Below are positions 27,533 to 36,762 of a stretch of 64,000 nt of DNA, one piece after another; the stretch's first letter is position 1, and each line of letters opens with the position of its first letter. The translations under genes were made by a program, and so were the position numbers. Location of the stretch: contig CAVYOX010000010.1 of NCBI GenBank assembly GCA_963770245.1, positions 62,001 through 126,000 on the forward strand, given 5' to 3'. Under the pieces are notes generated by a model. The model worked only from the letters and a program-made list of their open reading frames with translations. It had not been told where the DNA came from and ran no database searches. Source of the DNA: PALSA-270 sp963770245 (GTDB lineage Bacteria > Acidobacteriota > Terriglobia > Terriglobales > Acidobacteriaceae).

Positions 27533-27554
27533 AAGCGATTTTCTAAGGAATAGG

Positions 27555-27590
27555 TCATGGTTCTTCGAACCACAAGCAACCATGAAAATA
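27555..27590 (+). repeat. REP-like palindrome, right copy
   Basis: Same orientation as the left copy, 89 percent identical over 36 bases, with the same CATGGTT/AACCATG arms. It also contains the short hairpin GGTTC-TTC-GAACC, which is imperfect in the left copy. The distance between the copies is 1,489 bases. Confidence 0.7.
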
Positions 27591-27787
27591 CGCCCGCGAA
27601 CGCGGCACCGCCCGGTCTCTGCCTCGCCCCAGCCATCGAGTCTATGATTTTCCCGCCGGGCTTCGGGGGTAGAAAACAGAAATACTCCGGGCGCCGTGTT
27701 TTAATAGAGCATCTGTCGCCGGTTCCGTGCCGTAGGGCTCTCACTCTGATCCGAGGAGCATGCCAGTTGCATCTAATGGAGCAGGCT

Positions 27788-28477
27788 ATGGTACGGACCG
27801 AGAATCTCAGGAAGGTTTTCCGTTCCGGCAGCTCGGAGTTGGTGCTCTTTGAAAACCTAACGTTTCAGGCAGCTGCAGGCGAGATGCTGGCCATTGTCGG
27901 GGAGTCGGGCGCGGGCAAGAGTACCTTGTTGCACATCCTCGGAGCCCTTGATAGCCCTTCGGCGGGTGACGTATACTGCGCCCACTTGTGTTTGAGTTCG
28001 CTTTCGGAGAATGAAGCCGCCGATTTTCGGAACCGCGAAGTCGGCTTTGTCTGGCAATTCCACTACCTGATGCCCGAGTTCACGGCACTCGAGAACGTGG
28101 CCATGCCACTCCTGCTCCGGGGACGTTCACCGAGTGAAAGCGAAACCGAAGCTTTGCGGTGGCTGCGCGAGGTCGGTTTAGAGCAGCGTTCGCACCACCG
28201 TTCCGGGGAGCTTTCCGGAGGAGAGCAGCAGCGGGTGGCTCTGGCCCGGGCGCTCATCACCCAGCCCAAGCTTTTGCTGGCCGATGAGCCCACCGGCGAC
28301 CTGGATAGCCGCACTGCGGATTCGGTGTTTGAATTGATCTCCCGGCTACATCGCGACTATCAGCTGACCTCCCTGATTGCCACCCACAACTTCGCCTTCG
28401 CCCGGCGTTGTCACCGCGTCATGCGACTGCAGCACGGCCGAATGGTGGAGATTGTACCGGAGACCCTTCCCGGCTGA
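27788..28477 (+). CDS. lolD: LolD-type ABC transporter ATPase
   Basis: A 229-residue ATPase with Walker A GESGAGKST, signature LSGGEQQRVALARAL, Walker B LLLADEPTGDLD and the H-loop THNFAFA. It powers lipoprotein release by the Lol permease. The ATG at 27788 is preceded by GGAG (27778-27781) at a good distance; codons upstream to 27557 are mostly repeat-derived and not conserved. The IS110 element separates it from lolE, so it probably needs a promoter of its own in the 200 bases upstream. Confidence 0.9.
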   Translation: MVRTENLRKVFRSGSSELVLFENLTFQAAAGEMLAIVGESGAGKSTLLHILGALDSPSAGDVYCAHLCLSSLSENEAADFRNREVGFVWQFHYLMPEFTALENVAMPLLLRGRSPSESETEALRWLREVGLEQRSHHRSGELSGGEQQRVALARALITQPKLLLADEPTGDLDSRTADSVFELISRLHRDYQLTSLIATHNFAFARRCHRVMRLQHGRMVEIVPETLPG

Positions 28478-28541
28478 GCTGGGGGATAAGGCGGAATCGA
28501 GCCGAAATGAATGAAAGAGCGGGCTTTGAATGCAGAAAGTT

Positions 28542-28575
28542 GCACCTAGGTGTCGAGAAATGGCACTTAGGTGCC
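28542..28575 (+). promoter_or_regulatory. Paired palindromes upstream of clpC
   Basis: GCACCTAGGTGTC (28542-28554) and GCACTTAGGTGCC (28563-28575) are near-copies of one palindrome, CACCTAGGTG in its best form. Their centres lie 21 bases apart, two helical turns, as expected for two dimers on one face of the DNA. They stand about 155 bases before the clpC start. They match neither the CtsR box nor CIRCE. The regulator is unknown. Confidence 0.5.
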
Positions 28576-28730
28576 TTTGGTAACTGCGCTTTGCTCTGAT
28601 AACTTATGATTTGACGGTGGGGGCGGCTGGCCCCCAGATTGCAACTGAACGTAGGCCAAGGGTTCTCGAGGGAGGGGCCGAACCTGACCCGCTTATCCCT
28701 GAAAAGAGCTCAGAGGGAAAAAAGGGCTAT

Positions 28731-31175
28731 ATGTTTGAACGTTACACAGAGAAGGCCAGGCGCGTCATCTTTTTCGCGCGCTATGAGGCCAGCCAGTTCG
28801 GTTCTCCCTATATTGAGACGGAGCACCTGCTGCTGGGACTTCTGCGCGAAGACAAAGCCCTGACCAATCGCTTCCTGCGCTCTCATGCCTCGGTCGAATC
28901 GATCCGCAAGCAGATCGAAGGACACACCACGATCCGGGAAAAGGTCTCGACTTCGGTCGACCTCCCGCTCAGCAATGAATGCAAGCGGGTTCTGGCCTAC
29001 GCCGCCGAGGAGGCGGAACGGCTCTCCCATAAGCACATCGGCACCGAACACCTGCTGCTCGGTTTGCTGCGCGAAGAAAAATGCTTCGCCGCTGAAATTC
29101 TGCACGAGCGCGGCTTGCGGTTGTCGACGATCCGCGAAGAACTGGCGCGCACCAGCCAGGAGAAGTCGCAGCCCCAGCGGCAGCGCGAGGCTTCCCTGCT
29201 CAGCGAATTTTCCCGCGACCTCACGCAGGCCGCCATGGACACTCAACTGGATCCGCTCGTCGGCCGCGAAGGCGAACTGGAGCGCGTCATCCAGATTCTT
29301 TGCCGCCGCACCAAGAACAACCCGGTGCTCATCGGAGAGCCAGGCGTGGGCAAAACCGCCATTGTCGAAGGCCTGGCGCAGCGCATCGCGGACGGCGAGG
29401 TACCGTCGTTTCTGGCGGATAAGCGCATTCTGGCGCTCGACCTCTCGCTGATTGTCGCCGGCACCAAGTATCGCGGCCAGTTCGAAGAGCGCCTGAAGAC
29501 GATCATGAAGGAGCTGATGGAATCGCAGAATTCCATCATTTTCATCGACGAGCTCCACACTCTGGTTGGCGCAGGCTCGGCCGAAGGCTCGCTCGATGCC
29601 GCCAACATCCTGAAGCCGGCCCTTTCTCGCGGCGAAATTCAGTGCATCGGCGCCACCACACCCGGCGAATACCGCAAGTCCATCGAAAAGGACCGCTCCC
29701 TCGAGCGCCGCTTCCAGGCGGTGAAAGTTCCGCCGCCGAACGAAGTGGACGCCACCAAGATTCTGTTCGGGATCAAAGACCGGTACGAGAAGTTTCACGC
29801 CGTCACCTACACCGACGACGCCATCAACTTCGCGGTCTCGCACTCCAACCGCTACATTCCCGACCGCTTTCTGCCGGACAAGGCGATTGACCTGGTCGAC
29901 GAAGCCGGCGCCCGCGTCAAGCTGCGCCAGACTTCGCTCCCCGAGGAGATCACCGAAGTCCAAAAGCGCATCAAGTTCATCGTCCATCGCATGGAAAACG
30001 CCATCGCGAACCATGAGTTCGAGAAGGCTCGTTTCTATTCGGACGAGGAACGCAAGGAGCGCGAGAACCTGCGCGCTCTTCGCGAAAAATATCATCTGGA
30101 CGAGTCCGCCACCGGCGTCGTCGGCCGCGAGGACATCGAGGACGTGGTGTCGCGCTGGACCGGCGTGCCCATTACCTCCATCAAGGAAGAAGAGTCGCAG
30201 AAGCTGCTGCGCATCGAAGAGGAACTGCACAAGCGGATCATCTCGCAGGACAAAGCCATCGTCGCCCTGGCCCGCGCCATCCGCCGCAGCCGCGCCGGCC
30301 TCAAGAGTCCGAACCGCCCCATCGGCTCGTTCCTGTTCCTCGGACCGACCGGCGTCGGCAAGACCGAAGTGGCTCGCACGCTCGCCCAGTTCATGTTCGG
30401 CAGCGAAAAATCGCTGGTTCGCTTTGATATGTCCGAGTTCATGGAAAAACACTCGGTCTCGAAGCTGATCGGCTCGCCTCCGGGATATGTTGGCTACGAA
30501 GAAGGCGGCCAACTCACCGAGCGGGTGAAACGCGCCCCCTACTCCGTCGTCCTACTCGACGAAATCGAGAAGGCCCACCCCGATGTCTTCAACATCCTGT
30601 TGCAGGTATTTGAAGACGGCCAGCTCACCGACGGCCTGGGCAACACGGTGGACTTCAAGAACGTCATCATCATCATGACCTCGAACATTGGCGCTCGTTA
30701 CCTGCAAAAGCGCGAAGGTCTGGGCTTCCAGTCCACCAACGAAGATATGATTTCGAGCAAGGTCGAAGACCTGGTGAAGAACGAGGTCAAGCGCACCTTC
30801 AATCCGGAATTCCTGAACCGGCTCGACGAAATCATCCTGTTCACGGCTCTGAGCGAGCAGGATCTGATCCAGATTCTCGAGCTCATGGTCACCCAACTGA
30901 ACCAGAACCTGGCGCAAAAGGCGATTACCGTAACCGTGACCGACGAAGCCAAGAAGTGGATTCTCAGCCAGACCCTCGGGGATCGTAGCTACGGGGCTCG
31001 TCCGCTGCGCCGCGCCCTGCAGAAATACATTGAGGATCCGCTGTCGGAAGCGCTCATCCAGGGCACCATTGCCACCCGTCCCGCGTTCATCGAGGTCTTC
31101 CTCGACGGCAACAAGCTGTTCTACCGTCCGGTGGACTCGCAGGAAACCGCCGGCGTGCTGCTGTACGAGGCTTGA
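28731..31175 (+). CDS. clpC: ClpC, AAA+ unfoldase of the Clp protease
   Basis: An 814-residue Hsp100 protein. The N-terminal Clp repeat pair (ERYTEKARRVIFFARYEAS; LSHKHIGTEHLLLGLL), first ATPase with GEPGVGKTA, UVR-like linker (NHEFEKARFYSDEERKERE) and second ATPase with GPTGVGKTE are all present. It unfolds proteins for ClpP or acts in disaggregation. The ATG at 28731 is where similarity starts; the frame is open back to 28611, but those residues are not conserved. Its control may involve the paired palindromes upstream. It ends in a good terminator. Confidence 0.95.
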   Translation: MFERYTEKARRVIFFARYEASQFGSPYIETEHLLLGLLREDKALTNRFLRSHASVESIRKQIEGHTTIREKVSTSVDLPLSNECKRVLAYAAEEAERLSHKHIGTEHLLLGLLREEKCFAAEILHERGLRLSTIREELARTSQEKSQPQRQREASLLSEFSRDLTQAAMDTQLDPLVGREGELERVIQILCRRTKNNPVLIGEPGVGKTAIVEGLAQRIADGEVPSFLADKRILALDLSLIVAGTKYRGQFEERLKTIMKELMESQNSIIFIDELHTLVGAGSAEGSLDAANILKPALSRGEIQCIGATTPGEYRKSIEKDRSLERRFQAVKVPPPNEVDATKILFGIKDRYEKFHAVTYTDDAINFAVSHSNRYIPDRFLPDKAIDLVDEAGARVKLRQTSLPEEITEVQKRIKFIVHRMENAIANHEFEKARFYSDEERKERENLRALREKYHLDESATGVVGREDIEDVVSRWTGVPITSIKEEESQKLLRIEEELHKRIISQDKAIVALARAIRRSRAGLKSPNRPIGSFLFLGPTGVGKTEVARTLAQFMFGSEKSLVRFDMSEFMEKHSVSKLIGSPPGYVGYEEGGQLTERVKRAPYSVVLLDEIEKAHPDVFNILLQVFEDGQLTDGLGNTVDFKNVIIIMTSNIGARYLQKREGLGFQSTNEDMISSKVEDLVKNEVKRTFNPEFLNRLDEIILFTALSEQDLIQILELMVTQLNQNLAQKAITVTVTDEAKKWILSQTLGDRSYGARPLRRALQKYIEDPLSEALIQGTIATRPAFIEVFLDGNKLFYRPVDSQETAGVLLYEA

Positions 31176-31221
31176 GCGCGAAAGCTGGTCAGCCCCTCAT
31201 CGACGTAGGTAGCTACGTCCC

Positions 31222-31254
31222 GCCGCCCGCAACCGCTGGCGGCTTATTTTTTCT
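31222..31254 (+). terminator. Rho-independent terminator of clpC
   Basis: GCCGCC (31222-31227) pairs with GGCGGC (31238-31243), followed by TTATTTTTTC. A second hairpin, GACGTAG-GTAG-CTACGTC, lies directly before it at 31202-31219 and has no T-run. Confidence 0.75.
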
Positions 31255-31278
31255 TGGATTAGGGACGGGGACTCTCGG

Positions 31279-31536
31279 ATGGAACTGACGGTTTATTCCG
31301 CTTTCTGGTGCCCCGACTGCCGCGAGGCCAAGCGATTCCTCGAACTCCACCATATTCCATTCCAAGAAGTGGACATCGAGAAAAATCCGGGCGCCGCCGC
31401 CGAAGTCGTGGCCCACACCGGCCGGCGGTCCATCCCGCAATTTGTCATCGACGGCGATTGGGTCCAGCCCTACCGAGCGGGCGAAGGCTTCCGGTACGAA
31501 GAAATGTCCAAACTCCTCGGCCTCCAAGAACCCTGA
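31279..31536 (+). CDS. Glutaredoxin-like thiol-disulfide protein
   Basis: An 85-residue protein of the glutaredoxin fold: VYSAFWCPDCREAKRFL carries the redox motif CPDC, and RRSIPQFVIDGDWVQPY gives the conserved cis-proline. Members with CPDC are mycoredoxin-like (Mrx). It probably reduces disulfides in the cytoplasm. It lies 100 bases after clpC, with a terminator between them, so it is likely transcribed separately. Confidence 0.88.
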   Translation: MELTVYSAFWCPDCREAKRFLELHHIPFQEVDIEKNPGAAAEVVAHTGRRSIPQFVIDGDWVQPYRAGEGFRYEEMSKLLGLQEP

Positions 31537-31672
31537 CAATCCCTCGTACATCGTCTTCCGTACCCTAGGAAACCCGCCCCTCCCGAGTGAAGATAGAGGC
31601 TCATCGGTCCTAGCGGGCCGGCGGCGTAGTCCCCCGTGTGTTTGCCGCCCGCCGCAGCCTGATTTCGCCCTC

Positions 31673-32638
31673 ATGATTGAAGACTACTCTCAGTCTCGTG
31701 AACCTCTCGCTAAGACCTGGCTACGCCGGCTCCCGATCGGCCTGGGAGTGTGTGCGCTCGTCGGAGCAGGCTTTCTGGCGCATTACTACGCCCCCCCGCC
31801 GACGAGCGACCTTCGCCAGCAGGTGGACCAGCTGACGAGCGAGGTGCAGCAGCTGCAGCAGGAACAGGCGATGCCGGCCATGGTCCTCAACCGCTACCGC
31901 AACTCCATTTGTTACATTTTCGGGGTTTACAACGTGGGCTTTGCCGATCAACCGCCATCCCTGCGGGTGCGAGTTTCGGGCACCGGTTTCGTGGTTGCCA
32001 ACGGCCTTCTGGCCACCAATCGGCATGTGGCTGAGCCCTGGTACGAGGACGCCGAGGCCAGCGCCCTGATTCGCCGTGGCGCCACTCCTCATCTGGAGAA
32101 GCTGATGGCTTTTTTCCCCGGCCTCCCTGAGGCGGTGACGATCACCCCGGTGGTGTTTTCCGGGGGCAGCGATCTGGCCGTGCTCGAAGTGCAGAATTCG
32201 CCGGTGGTTGGCAAGCTGACGCCCCTCCCCCTGGCCTCGGTTCTCTCCCATCCCGGAGAATTGGTAACCGTCATCGGTTACCCCATGGGGGTGGTCGGGA
32301 TGGTCGCCAAATCCCCTACCGCGGTGTACGACCGCTTGGCTTTCCGCCGGGATGACATGGGAGCAGCCAACGAACTGGCGGCGCTCTCTCTCATCCGCCC
32401 CTCCGCCACTTGCGGACACCTGGGCGACGTGGTCGGCGACAAGCTCATCTACGACGCCCCCACCGCCCACGGCGGCAGTGGCGGACCGGTCTTCGATTCC
32501 CGCGGCCAGGTCATTGGCATCAACTCCGCCTACTTGGACGGCTTCTCCGGCGGCACGCTGGGTATCTCGGTGCAAGCGCTGCGGCCGCTGATTCAGGCGG
32601 CTCAGAAAAGAAACGGGCAGAGTTCGTCTCCGAAGTGA
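31673..32638 (+). CDS. Membrane-anchored trypsin-like serine protease
   Basis: A 321-residue protein with one N-terminal membrane helix, a short coiled-coil (QQVDQLTSEVQQLQQEQ) and an S1-type domain. The likely triad is His in TNRHVAEPW, Asp in SGGSDLAVLEV and Ser in GGSGGPVFDSRG. No PDZ domain is present. The ATG at 31673 is chosen as it places the helix at the N-terminus. It would act in the periplasm. It is convergent with the GH79 gene. Confidence 0.85.
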   Translation: MIEDYSQSREPLAKTWLRRLPIGLGVCALVGAGFLAHYYAPPPTSDLRQQVDQLTSEVQQLQQEQAMPAMVLNRYRNSICYIFGVYNVGFADQPPSLRVRVSGTGFVVANGLLATNRHVAEPWYEDAEASALIRRGATPHLEKLMAFFPGLPEAVTITPVVFSGGSDLAVLEVQNSPVVGKLTPLPLASVLSHPGELVTVIGYPMGVVGMVAKSPTAVYDRLAFRRDDMGAANELAALSLIRPSATCGHLGDVVGDKLIYDAPTAHGGSGGPVFDSRGQVIGINSAYLDGFSGGTLGISVQALRPLIQAAQKRNGQSSSPK

Positions 32639-32728
32639 ACCGTCCTGCAGAACGAGAGGGTGCTCAAGGAGCTCGATTTCACCGGGTATGGCCGCAAAAA
32701 CCGCGGCGCGGAACGCGCTCGCGCTCGC

Positions 32729-34240
32729 CTAAGGGATGGCGAATGTGACCAGGGCGGCGCTCCCGGGCGGCAGTTCCATCCGGAGGATTCCACTTTCGCC
32801 CGCCGGCTTTTCTTCACTGGCCACCGACCACGAGCCGTTGGCGCCGACTGGAGCTCCGGCGAAGGTAACGTCGGTCGCATCGTCCAGTCTCGGTGCATAA
32901 AGGCGCAGCGCGGTCGCCGGTCCCGTCCTCAGCCCGGGATCGATATCGAGCTGGACGGCGCGATCCATATTCTTGTTGAAGGCCGCGACCTTGAGCGCCC
33001 CGCCGGGGGCGCGCAGAGCATAGGCGGTGAGAAGCGGCGCATCCGGGGCCGGGTCGAGAGTCGTCTCAAGTAGCGTGCCCACCCCGGCCTGGGCAAACAT
33101 CAACATGCCGTAATAGAGCGGCCGCGCCAGAAACCCGTTCTGCCGCGTTCCCGCGATCGGGCTGTACCACCCGTACCCGCCGCCATGGAAATTGATGCCT
33201 ATTCCGCCCGCCGATGCCAGCTGATACATCAGATCGCTGCCCCACAGTGCGGAGGCAAAGGTATCGCTCACCCCCGGCTTCCCGCCTTGGTAGCAGGAGT
33301 TGGTCTCCGCCAAGCGAAATGGCAGCCCGGTTTGCTCGACCGTATTTCTCATCCCCGCGAGCTCATTGACCAGCTTTGGATTTGGCCGCAACAGCCGCTC
33401 GATGGTCATGGCGGGGTCGGTCGGCGGGCCTTCCGCGTAATAATGCTGGGAGAGGTACAGCACTTCGTGCCGCCATCGCTTCGCAAACGGCACCAGCCAT
33501 TGGTTGTTGTAGGCGGTGTCCGGCCCTGCGAAAGGCGAGTTCGGGACCCGCGCCAGGATGGCATGGTGGAAGCGCTGCCAGTCCTGCGCAAACTGATCAA
33601 AGCCATAGTCCGGGTTGCGTAGCCCGTTTCTGCTGAATAGATCGGGCTCATTGCCCAATTGGAAGGCCAGTAGCTTCGAGCCCATGCGATCGCTCACGTA
33701 GGCCGCCTCTTCTGCCGCCACCTCCGGCGTCCCCGTTCCCAGATTCAAGCCATAAATCAGTTTCCAGCCGGTGGCGTCGAGAAATCCGCGCAAGTTCCGG
33801 ATCGCCAGCGGCGTGATGGTCGAGGGGGGAGGCGCCTTGTGCCCCGTGTCCGGCCCCACCACAAAGGATCGCCCGATCGGGGTGGCCTTGTCTTTGGCTT
33901 CGAGGGCTGCGCTCGTCGCCGGGGCCGCCTTGGCCGCCCCCTCCGGACTCCAGTAGCAGAATTCGCTGGTGTTGCCTCCGATTCGCAAAACGCCCTGGCT
34001 GCCCAGCGTCCGCAAGAATCCGACTAACTCCGTATTGCTGGCGGAGAAAAAATCCGGATTCCCCAGTTGCGCCGACTCATAGCTCAACCCGGTGAAGTCG
34101 GCTGCGATCGGGTTGCCCAGCCGATCCGGCTTGACCGTCAGCCGAACCGCAGCCTCCGCCGCGGCTGTCAAAATCGGTGGCCGACCGAGAGCCGCGCCCC
34201 CAGCGAGCAGCGACAGCCGAATAAAGTCGCGCCGATCCAT
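32729..34240 (-). CDS. Exported glycoside hydrolase, GH79 (heparanase-like)
   Basis: A 503-residue enzyme with a Tat signal (MDRRDFIRLSLLAGGAALG), so probably folded before export. The retaining mechanism residues are visible: the acid/base Glu in AFQLGNEPDLF and the nucleophile Glu in FRLAETNSC. The C-terminal beta-sandwich ends the protein. GH79 members cleave beta-glucuronides of plant or animal polysaccharides; the actual substrate here is unknown. The start at 34240 places the twin-arginine motif at residues 3-4. Confidence 0.82.
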   Translation of the reverse strand: MDRRDFIRLSLLAGGAALGRPPILTAAAEAAVRLTVKPDRLGNPIAADFTGLSYESAQLGNPDFFSASNTELVGFLRTLGSQGVLRIGGNTSEFCYWSPEGAAKAAPATSAALEAKDKATPIGRSFVVGPDTGHKAPPPSTITPLAIRNLRGFLDATGWKLIYGLNLGTGTPEVAAEEAAYVSDRMGSKLLAFQLGNEPDLFSRNGLRNPDYGFDQFAQDWQRFHHAILARVPNSPFAGPDTAYNNQWLVPFAKRWRHEVLYLSQHYYAEGPPTDPAMTIERLLRPNPKLVNELAGMRNTVEQTGLPFRLAETNSCYQGGKPGVSDTFASALWGSDLMYQLASAGGIGINFHGGGYGWYSPIAGTRQNGFLARPLYYGMLMFAQAGVGTLLETTLDPAPDAPLLTAYALRAPGGALKVAAFNKNMDRAVQLDIDPGLRTGPATALRLYAPRLDDATDVTFAGAPVGANGSWSVASEEKPAGESGILRMELPPGSAALVTFAIP

Positions 34241-34327
34241 GGCCAGCATTCAAGCACACCCCGAGATCCCAGGGCAACTCGAGGAAAGCGCTTCCGGGGT
34301 GCCTGGCCGCGACGGCTCGAAGATCGC

Positions 34328-36172
34328 CTAGAAAAATTTTCCCACCCAGCCTGGCTCGCGCACGTGTTCGTCGTGCAAGCGGCGCAGGCGCGCCGCCATG
34401 ATGCCTGGCCTGCCCAGATATCCCACCACATGGCGAGGATCGGATCGGTCGACCACCGGCAGGCGTCCGATATTGTTTCGCAACATCTTGGCCGCGGCCA
34501 AGTGCAGCACTTCCTCGGGATCGGTCACGATGACCTCGCGCGTGCCCGCCTCGAGCACCGTCATGACGCCCGTCGGATCCGTGGCGAGAGCGCGCAGCAC
34601 GTCCCCGCGCGTGATGATGCCGGCGAGCTTGTTGTCCTGGTCGAGAATCACCAGGGCCTGATGACGGCTCACCTCCGGCTCCTGGCGCGCAATCCGCTCC
34701 GCCAGTTCGCCCACCGGCATATCCCCAGCCACGAACGGCACCGCGGAATCCATGGTCTCTGAAACTCTCACTTGTTCGAGCACATCCGCCTCGTAGTCCT
34801 GGTGGATGTGCAGCCCGCGCCGCTCGAGCTTCTCCGTCATGATGGAGGACCGGGGCATCAGCAAAATGGCGATGCCGTCGGCAATCACGGTAACCAGCAT
34901 GAGAGGCAACACCGAGTTGTAGTCGCGGGTGATTTCAAAGGCAAAGATAATGAAGGAAAACGGTGCCCGCGCCGCCGCTCCAAATACCGCTCCCATGGCT
35001 ACCAACGCGAACGCTCCCGGGGAGAGCCTGGCCCAGGGCGCAATCTGGTCCACCCCCATGGCGAATACCCCGCCGAGCGCCGCACTGGACATGAACATCG
35101 GCGCGAGCAGCCCCCCCGAAGTCCCCGATCCGAGCGACACCACGAGCGCGACCGCCTTGGCCACCATGACCACCAGCAAGAGCCGGAACCCCAGGTCCGC
35201 GTTCAAGATATCGCCGATCGTGTCATACCCCACTCCGAGCACGCGGGGCACAAAGTACCCGATGATCCCCAGACCCAACGCCCCGATCGCCGGCCACCAC
35301 AGCTCATCGACCGGGAGCTTGTCAAACTGGTCTTCCACCCAGTAAAGACTCTTGCTGAAGGCCACAGCCGCCAGCCCGCAAATCACTCCCAGCACCAAGT
35401 AGAACGGCAGGACGCGGGGCACTGCGAAGTCCATGCTCCGCACCGCGAACATGGGTCCCGCCCCCAGCAACTGCATGTGCACGGCGGTGGCCAGCGTGCT
35501 CGCCACCACCAGCGGGATAAACGAGCGCGCTTTGAATTCAAACAGCAGCAGCTCAATCGCCAGGATCACGCCGGCAATCGGAGTATTGAAGGTGGCCGAC
35601 ATCCCCGCCGCCGCGCCGCAGGCCAGCAGCACCTTGCGTTCCGACCCCGTGGTGTGGAACAGCTGTCCCACGAGCGACCCCACCGCGCCGCCGGTTTGGA
35701 TAATCGGGCCCTCGGCGCCGAACGGTCCGCCGGTGCCGATGGCAATGGCCGCCGAGATCGGCTTCAGGATCGCGACCCGGGGGGCAATTCGGCTGCGGCT
35801 GACCATCACCGCTTCCATGGCTTCGGGAATTCCGTGGCCTTTGATCTTGGAGCTTCCATACTTGGCCATGAAGCCGACAATGATCCCGCCGATCACCGGA
35901 ATCAGGATCACCCACAGTCCCAGATGATTGTGGCGGGCGCTCGTGAAATCGGCCACGAAACGTCCGTAGAAGGCGATGTTGGTGAACAGCCCGATCAGCC
36001 GGTACAGGGCAAACGCGATCAGTCCCGCCAGCAGGCCAATGCCCCCGGCCAGAAACGAAACCAGCACCATGCGGAACTGTGCCGGCGGAACCGCGCTGCT
36101 GCGGGCGGATGCGCCCGCGCCCAGGGTGTTTCCGGAACTCCCGTCACCGCTCCTCGCTTCAGCCTCTGCCAT
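34328..36172 (-). CDS. ClC-family chloride channel or exchanger with CBS domains
   Basis: A 614-residue membrane protein with the ClC selectivity motifs KGHGIPEAM, GAEGP (residues 152-156, with the gating glutamate) and GSGTSGGLLAPMF. Two CBS domains follow in the cytoplasmic tail (about residues 460-590), which may sense nucleotides. The start lies inside the end of the upstream marR, overlapping by 14 bases. The second glutamate that would prove an exchanger cannot be placed with confidence. Confidence 0.9.
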   Translation of the reverse strand: MAEAEARSGDGSSGNTLGAGASARSSAVPPAQFRMVLVSFLAGGIGLLAGLIAFALYRLIGLFTNIAFYGRFVADFTSARHNHLGLWVILIPVIGGIIVGFMAKYGSSKIKGHGIPEAMEAVMVSRSRIAPRVAILKPISAAIAIGTGGPFGAEGPIIQTGGAVGSLVGQLFHTTGSERKVLLACGAAAGMSATFNTPIAGVILAIELLLFEFKARSFIPLVVASTLATAVHMQLLGAGPMFAVRSMDFAVPRVLPFYLVLGVICGLAAVAFSKSLYWVEDQFDKLPVDELWWPAIGALGLGIIGYFVPRVLGVGYDTIGDILNADLGFRLLLVVMVAKAVALVVSLGSGTSGGLLAPMFMSSAALGGVFAMGVDQIAPWARLSPGAFALVAMGAVFGAAARAPFSFIIFAFEITRDYNSVLPLMLVTVIADGIAILLMPRSSIMTEKLERRGLHIHQDYEADVLEQVRVSETMDSAVPFVAGDMPVGELAERIARQEPEVSRHQALVILDQDNKLAGIITRGDVLRALATDPTGVMTVLEAGTREVIVTDPEEVLHLAAAKMLRNNIGRLPVVDRSDPRHVVGYLGRPGIMAARLRRLHDEHVREPGWVGKFF

Positions 36173-36734
36173 GCCTCGGCCCTGCTTTCCTCGTTGTCGT
36201 TGTCCTTGTCTTTGTCTTTGTCTTTGTCTTTGTCCTTTCCCCGGACGTCAGCTCCCGGGACGTCGTTTCCGCGGACGTCTTTTCCGCGGACGTTCCGGCG
36301 AGGGCTCCGCTCGCGTTCCTGTCCCCTTGCATGACTCGCTCCAGGGCAGCGATCAGAATCGGCCCCTGCAGGCGAAGTTCTTCCCGGTGCTCGACCGAAA
36401 GAGCCCGCAACACCTGCTCACCTTTCGCAGTCAGGGTCACGAGCACCTCCCGCCGATCCTCGGGCCCCGCGAGTCGGCGCACATATCCGCCCCGCGACAG
36501 CCGGTTCACCAGTTCGACGGCGCTGTGGTGCTGGATCTGCAGGCGTTCGGCGAATTCTCCGATCCGGGGACGCACCCCGTCCGGCAGCCCCTTGATCGCC
36601 AGCAGCAGCTGATGCTGCCGGGGCTCGAGCCTCAGTTTCCGCGCCGCCTGCTCACTGAAATGCAGAAAGCGCCGTATCTGATGGCGCAATTCCGCCAGCG
36701 ACTTGTAGTCCACCGGGTTGAGCTTGTTTTTCAT
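36159..36734 (-). CDS. MarR-family transcription regulator
   Basis: A 191-residue regulator with a winged helix (RIGEFAERLQIQHHSAVELVNRLSRGGYVRR ... DRREVLVTLTAKGE, about residues 45-110). The C-terminal tail is made of 15-base minisatellite units and a hexamer microsatellite encoding TSAEK, TSAET and KTKTKTKT stretches. The ATG at 36734 is chosen because a -10 box overlaps the alternative ATG at 36764. A perfect operator-like palindrome lies in its promoter, suggesting self-repression. The ClC gene starts inside its 3' end and is probably coregulated. Confidence 0.85.
   Translation of the reverse strand: MKNKLNPVDYKSLAELRHQIRRFLHFSEQAARKLRLEPRQHQLLLAIKGLPDGVRPRIGEFAERLQIQHHSAVELVNRLSRGGYVRRLAGPEDRREVLVTLTAKGEQVLRALSVEHREELRLQGPILIAALERVMQGDRNASGALAGTSAEKTSAETTSRELTSGERTKTKTKTKTRTTTTRKAGPRHGRG
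36205..36302 (-). repeat. Coding microsatellite and minisatellite in the MarR tail
   Basis: The plus strand holds four perfect TTTGTC units (36211-36234) plus a near copy before them, then a 15-base period in which GGACGT recurs at 36243, 36258, 36273 and 36288. Both units are multiples of three, so length change keeps the frame. They lie at the C-terminus of marR, 30-130 bases before the ClC start codon. Confidence 0.85.
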
Positions 36735-36762
36735 GGCGGAATGGGGCCGAAGACCCCTGGGC

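Larger units (their letters stand above)
26102..27554 (+). mobile_element. IS110-family insertion sequence
   Basis: A single DEDD recombinase gene (26303-27532) with about 200 bases of non-coding sequence before it and only about 20 after. That asymmetry fits the IS110 subgroup, in which a bridge RNA is encoded before the recombinase gene. No terminal inverted repeats or target duplication are apparent, as usual in this family, so the true ends are uncertain; the limits given are simply those between the two REP-like copies. It separates lolE from lolD. Confidence 0.75.

Noticed and set aside
34772..36334. 520-codon plus-strand frame opposite the ClC gene, with a run of Ser-Leu repeats
   Set aside because: It is the complement of the well-supported ClC and MarR genes; the Ser-Leu run is only the reverse reading of the hexamer repeat.
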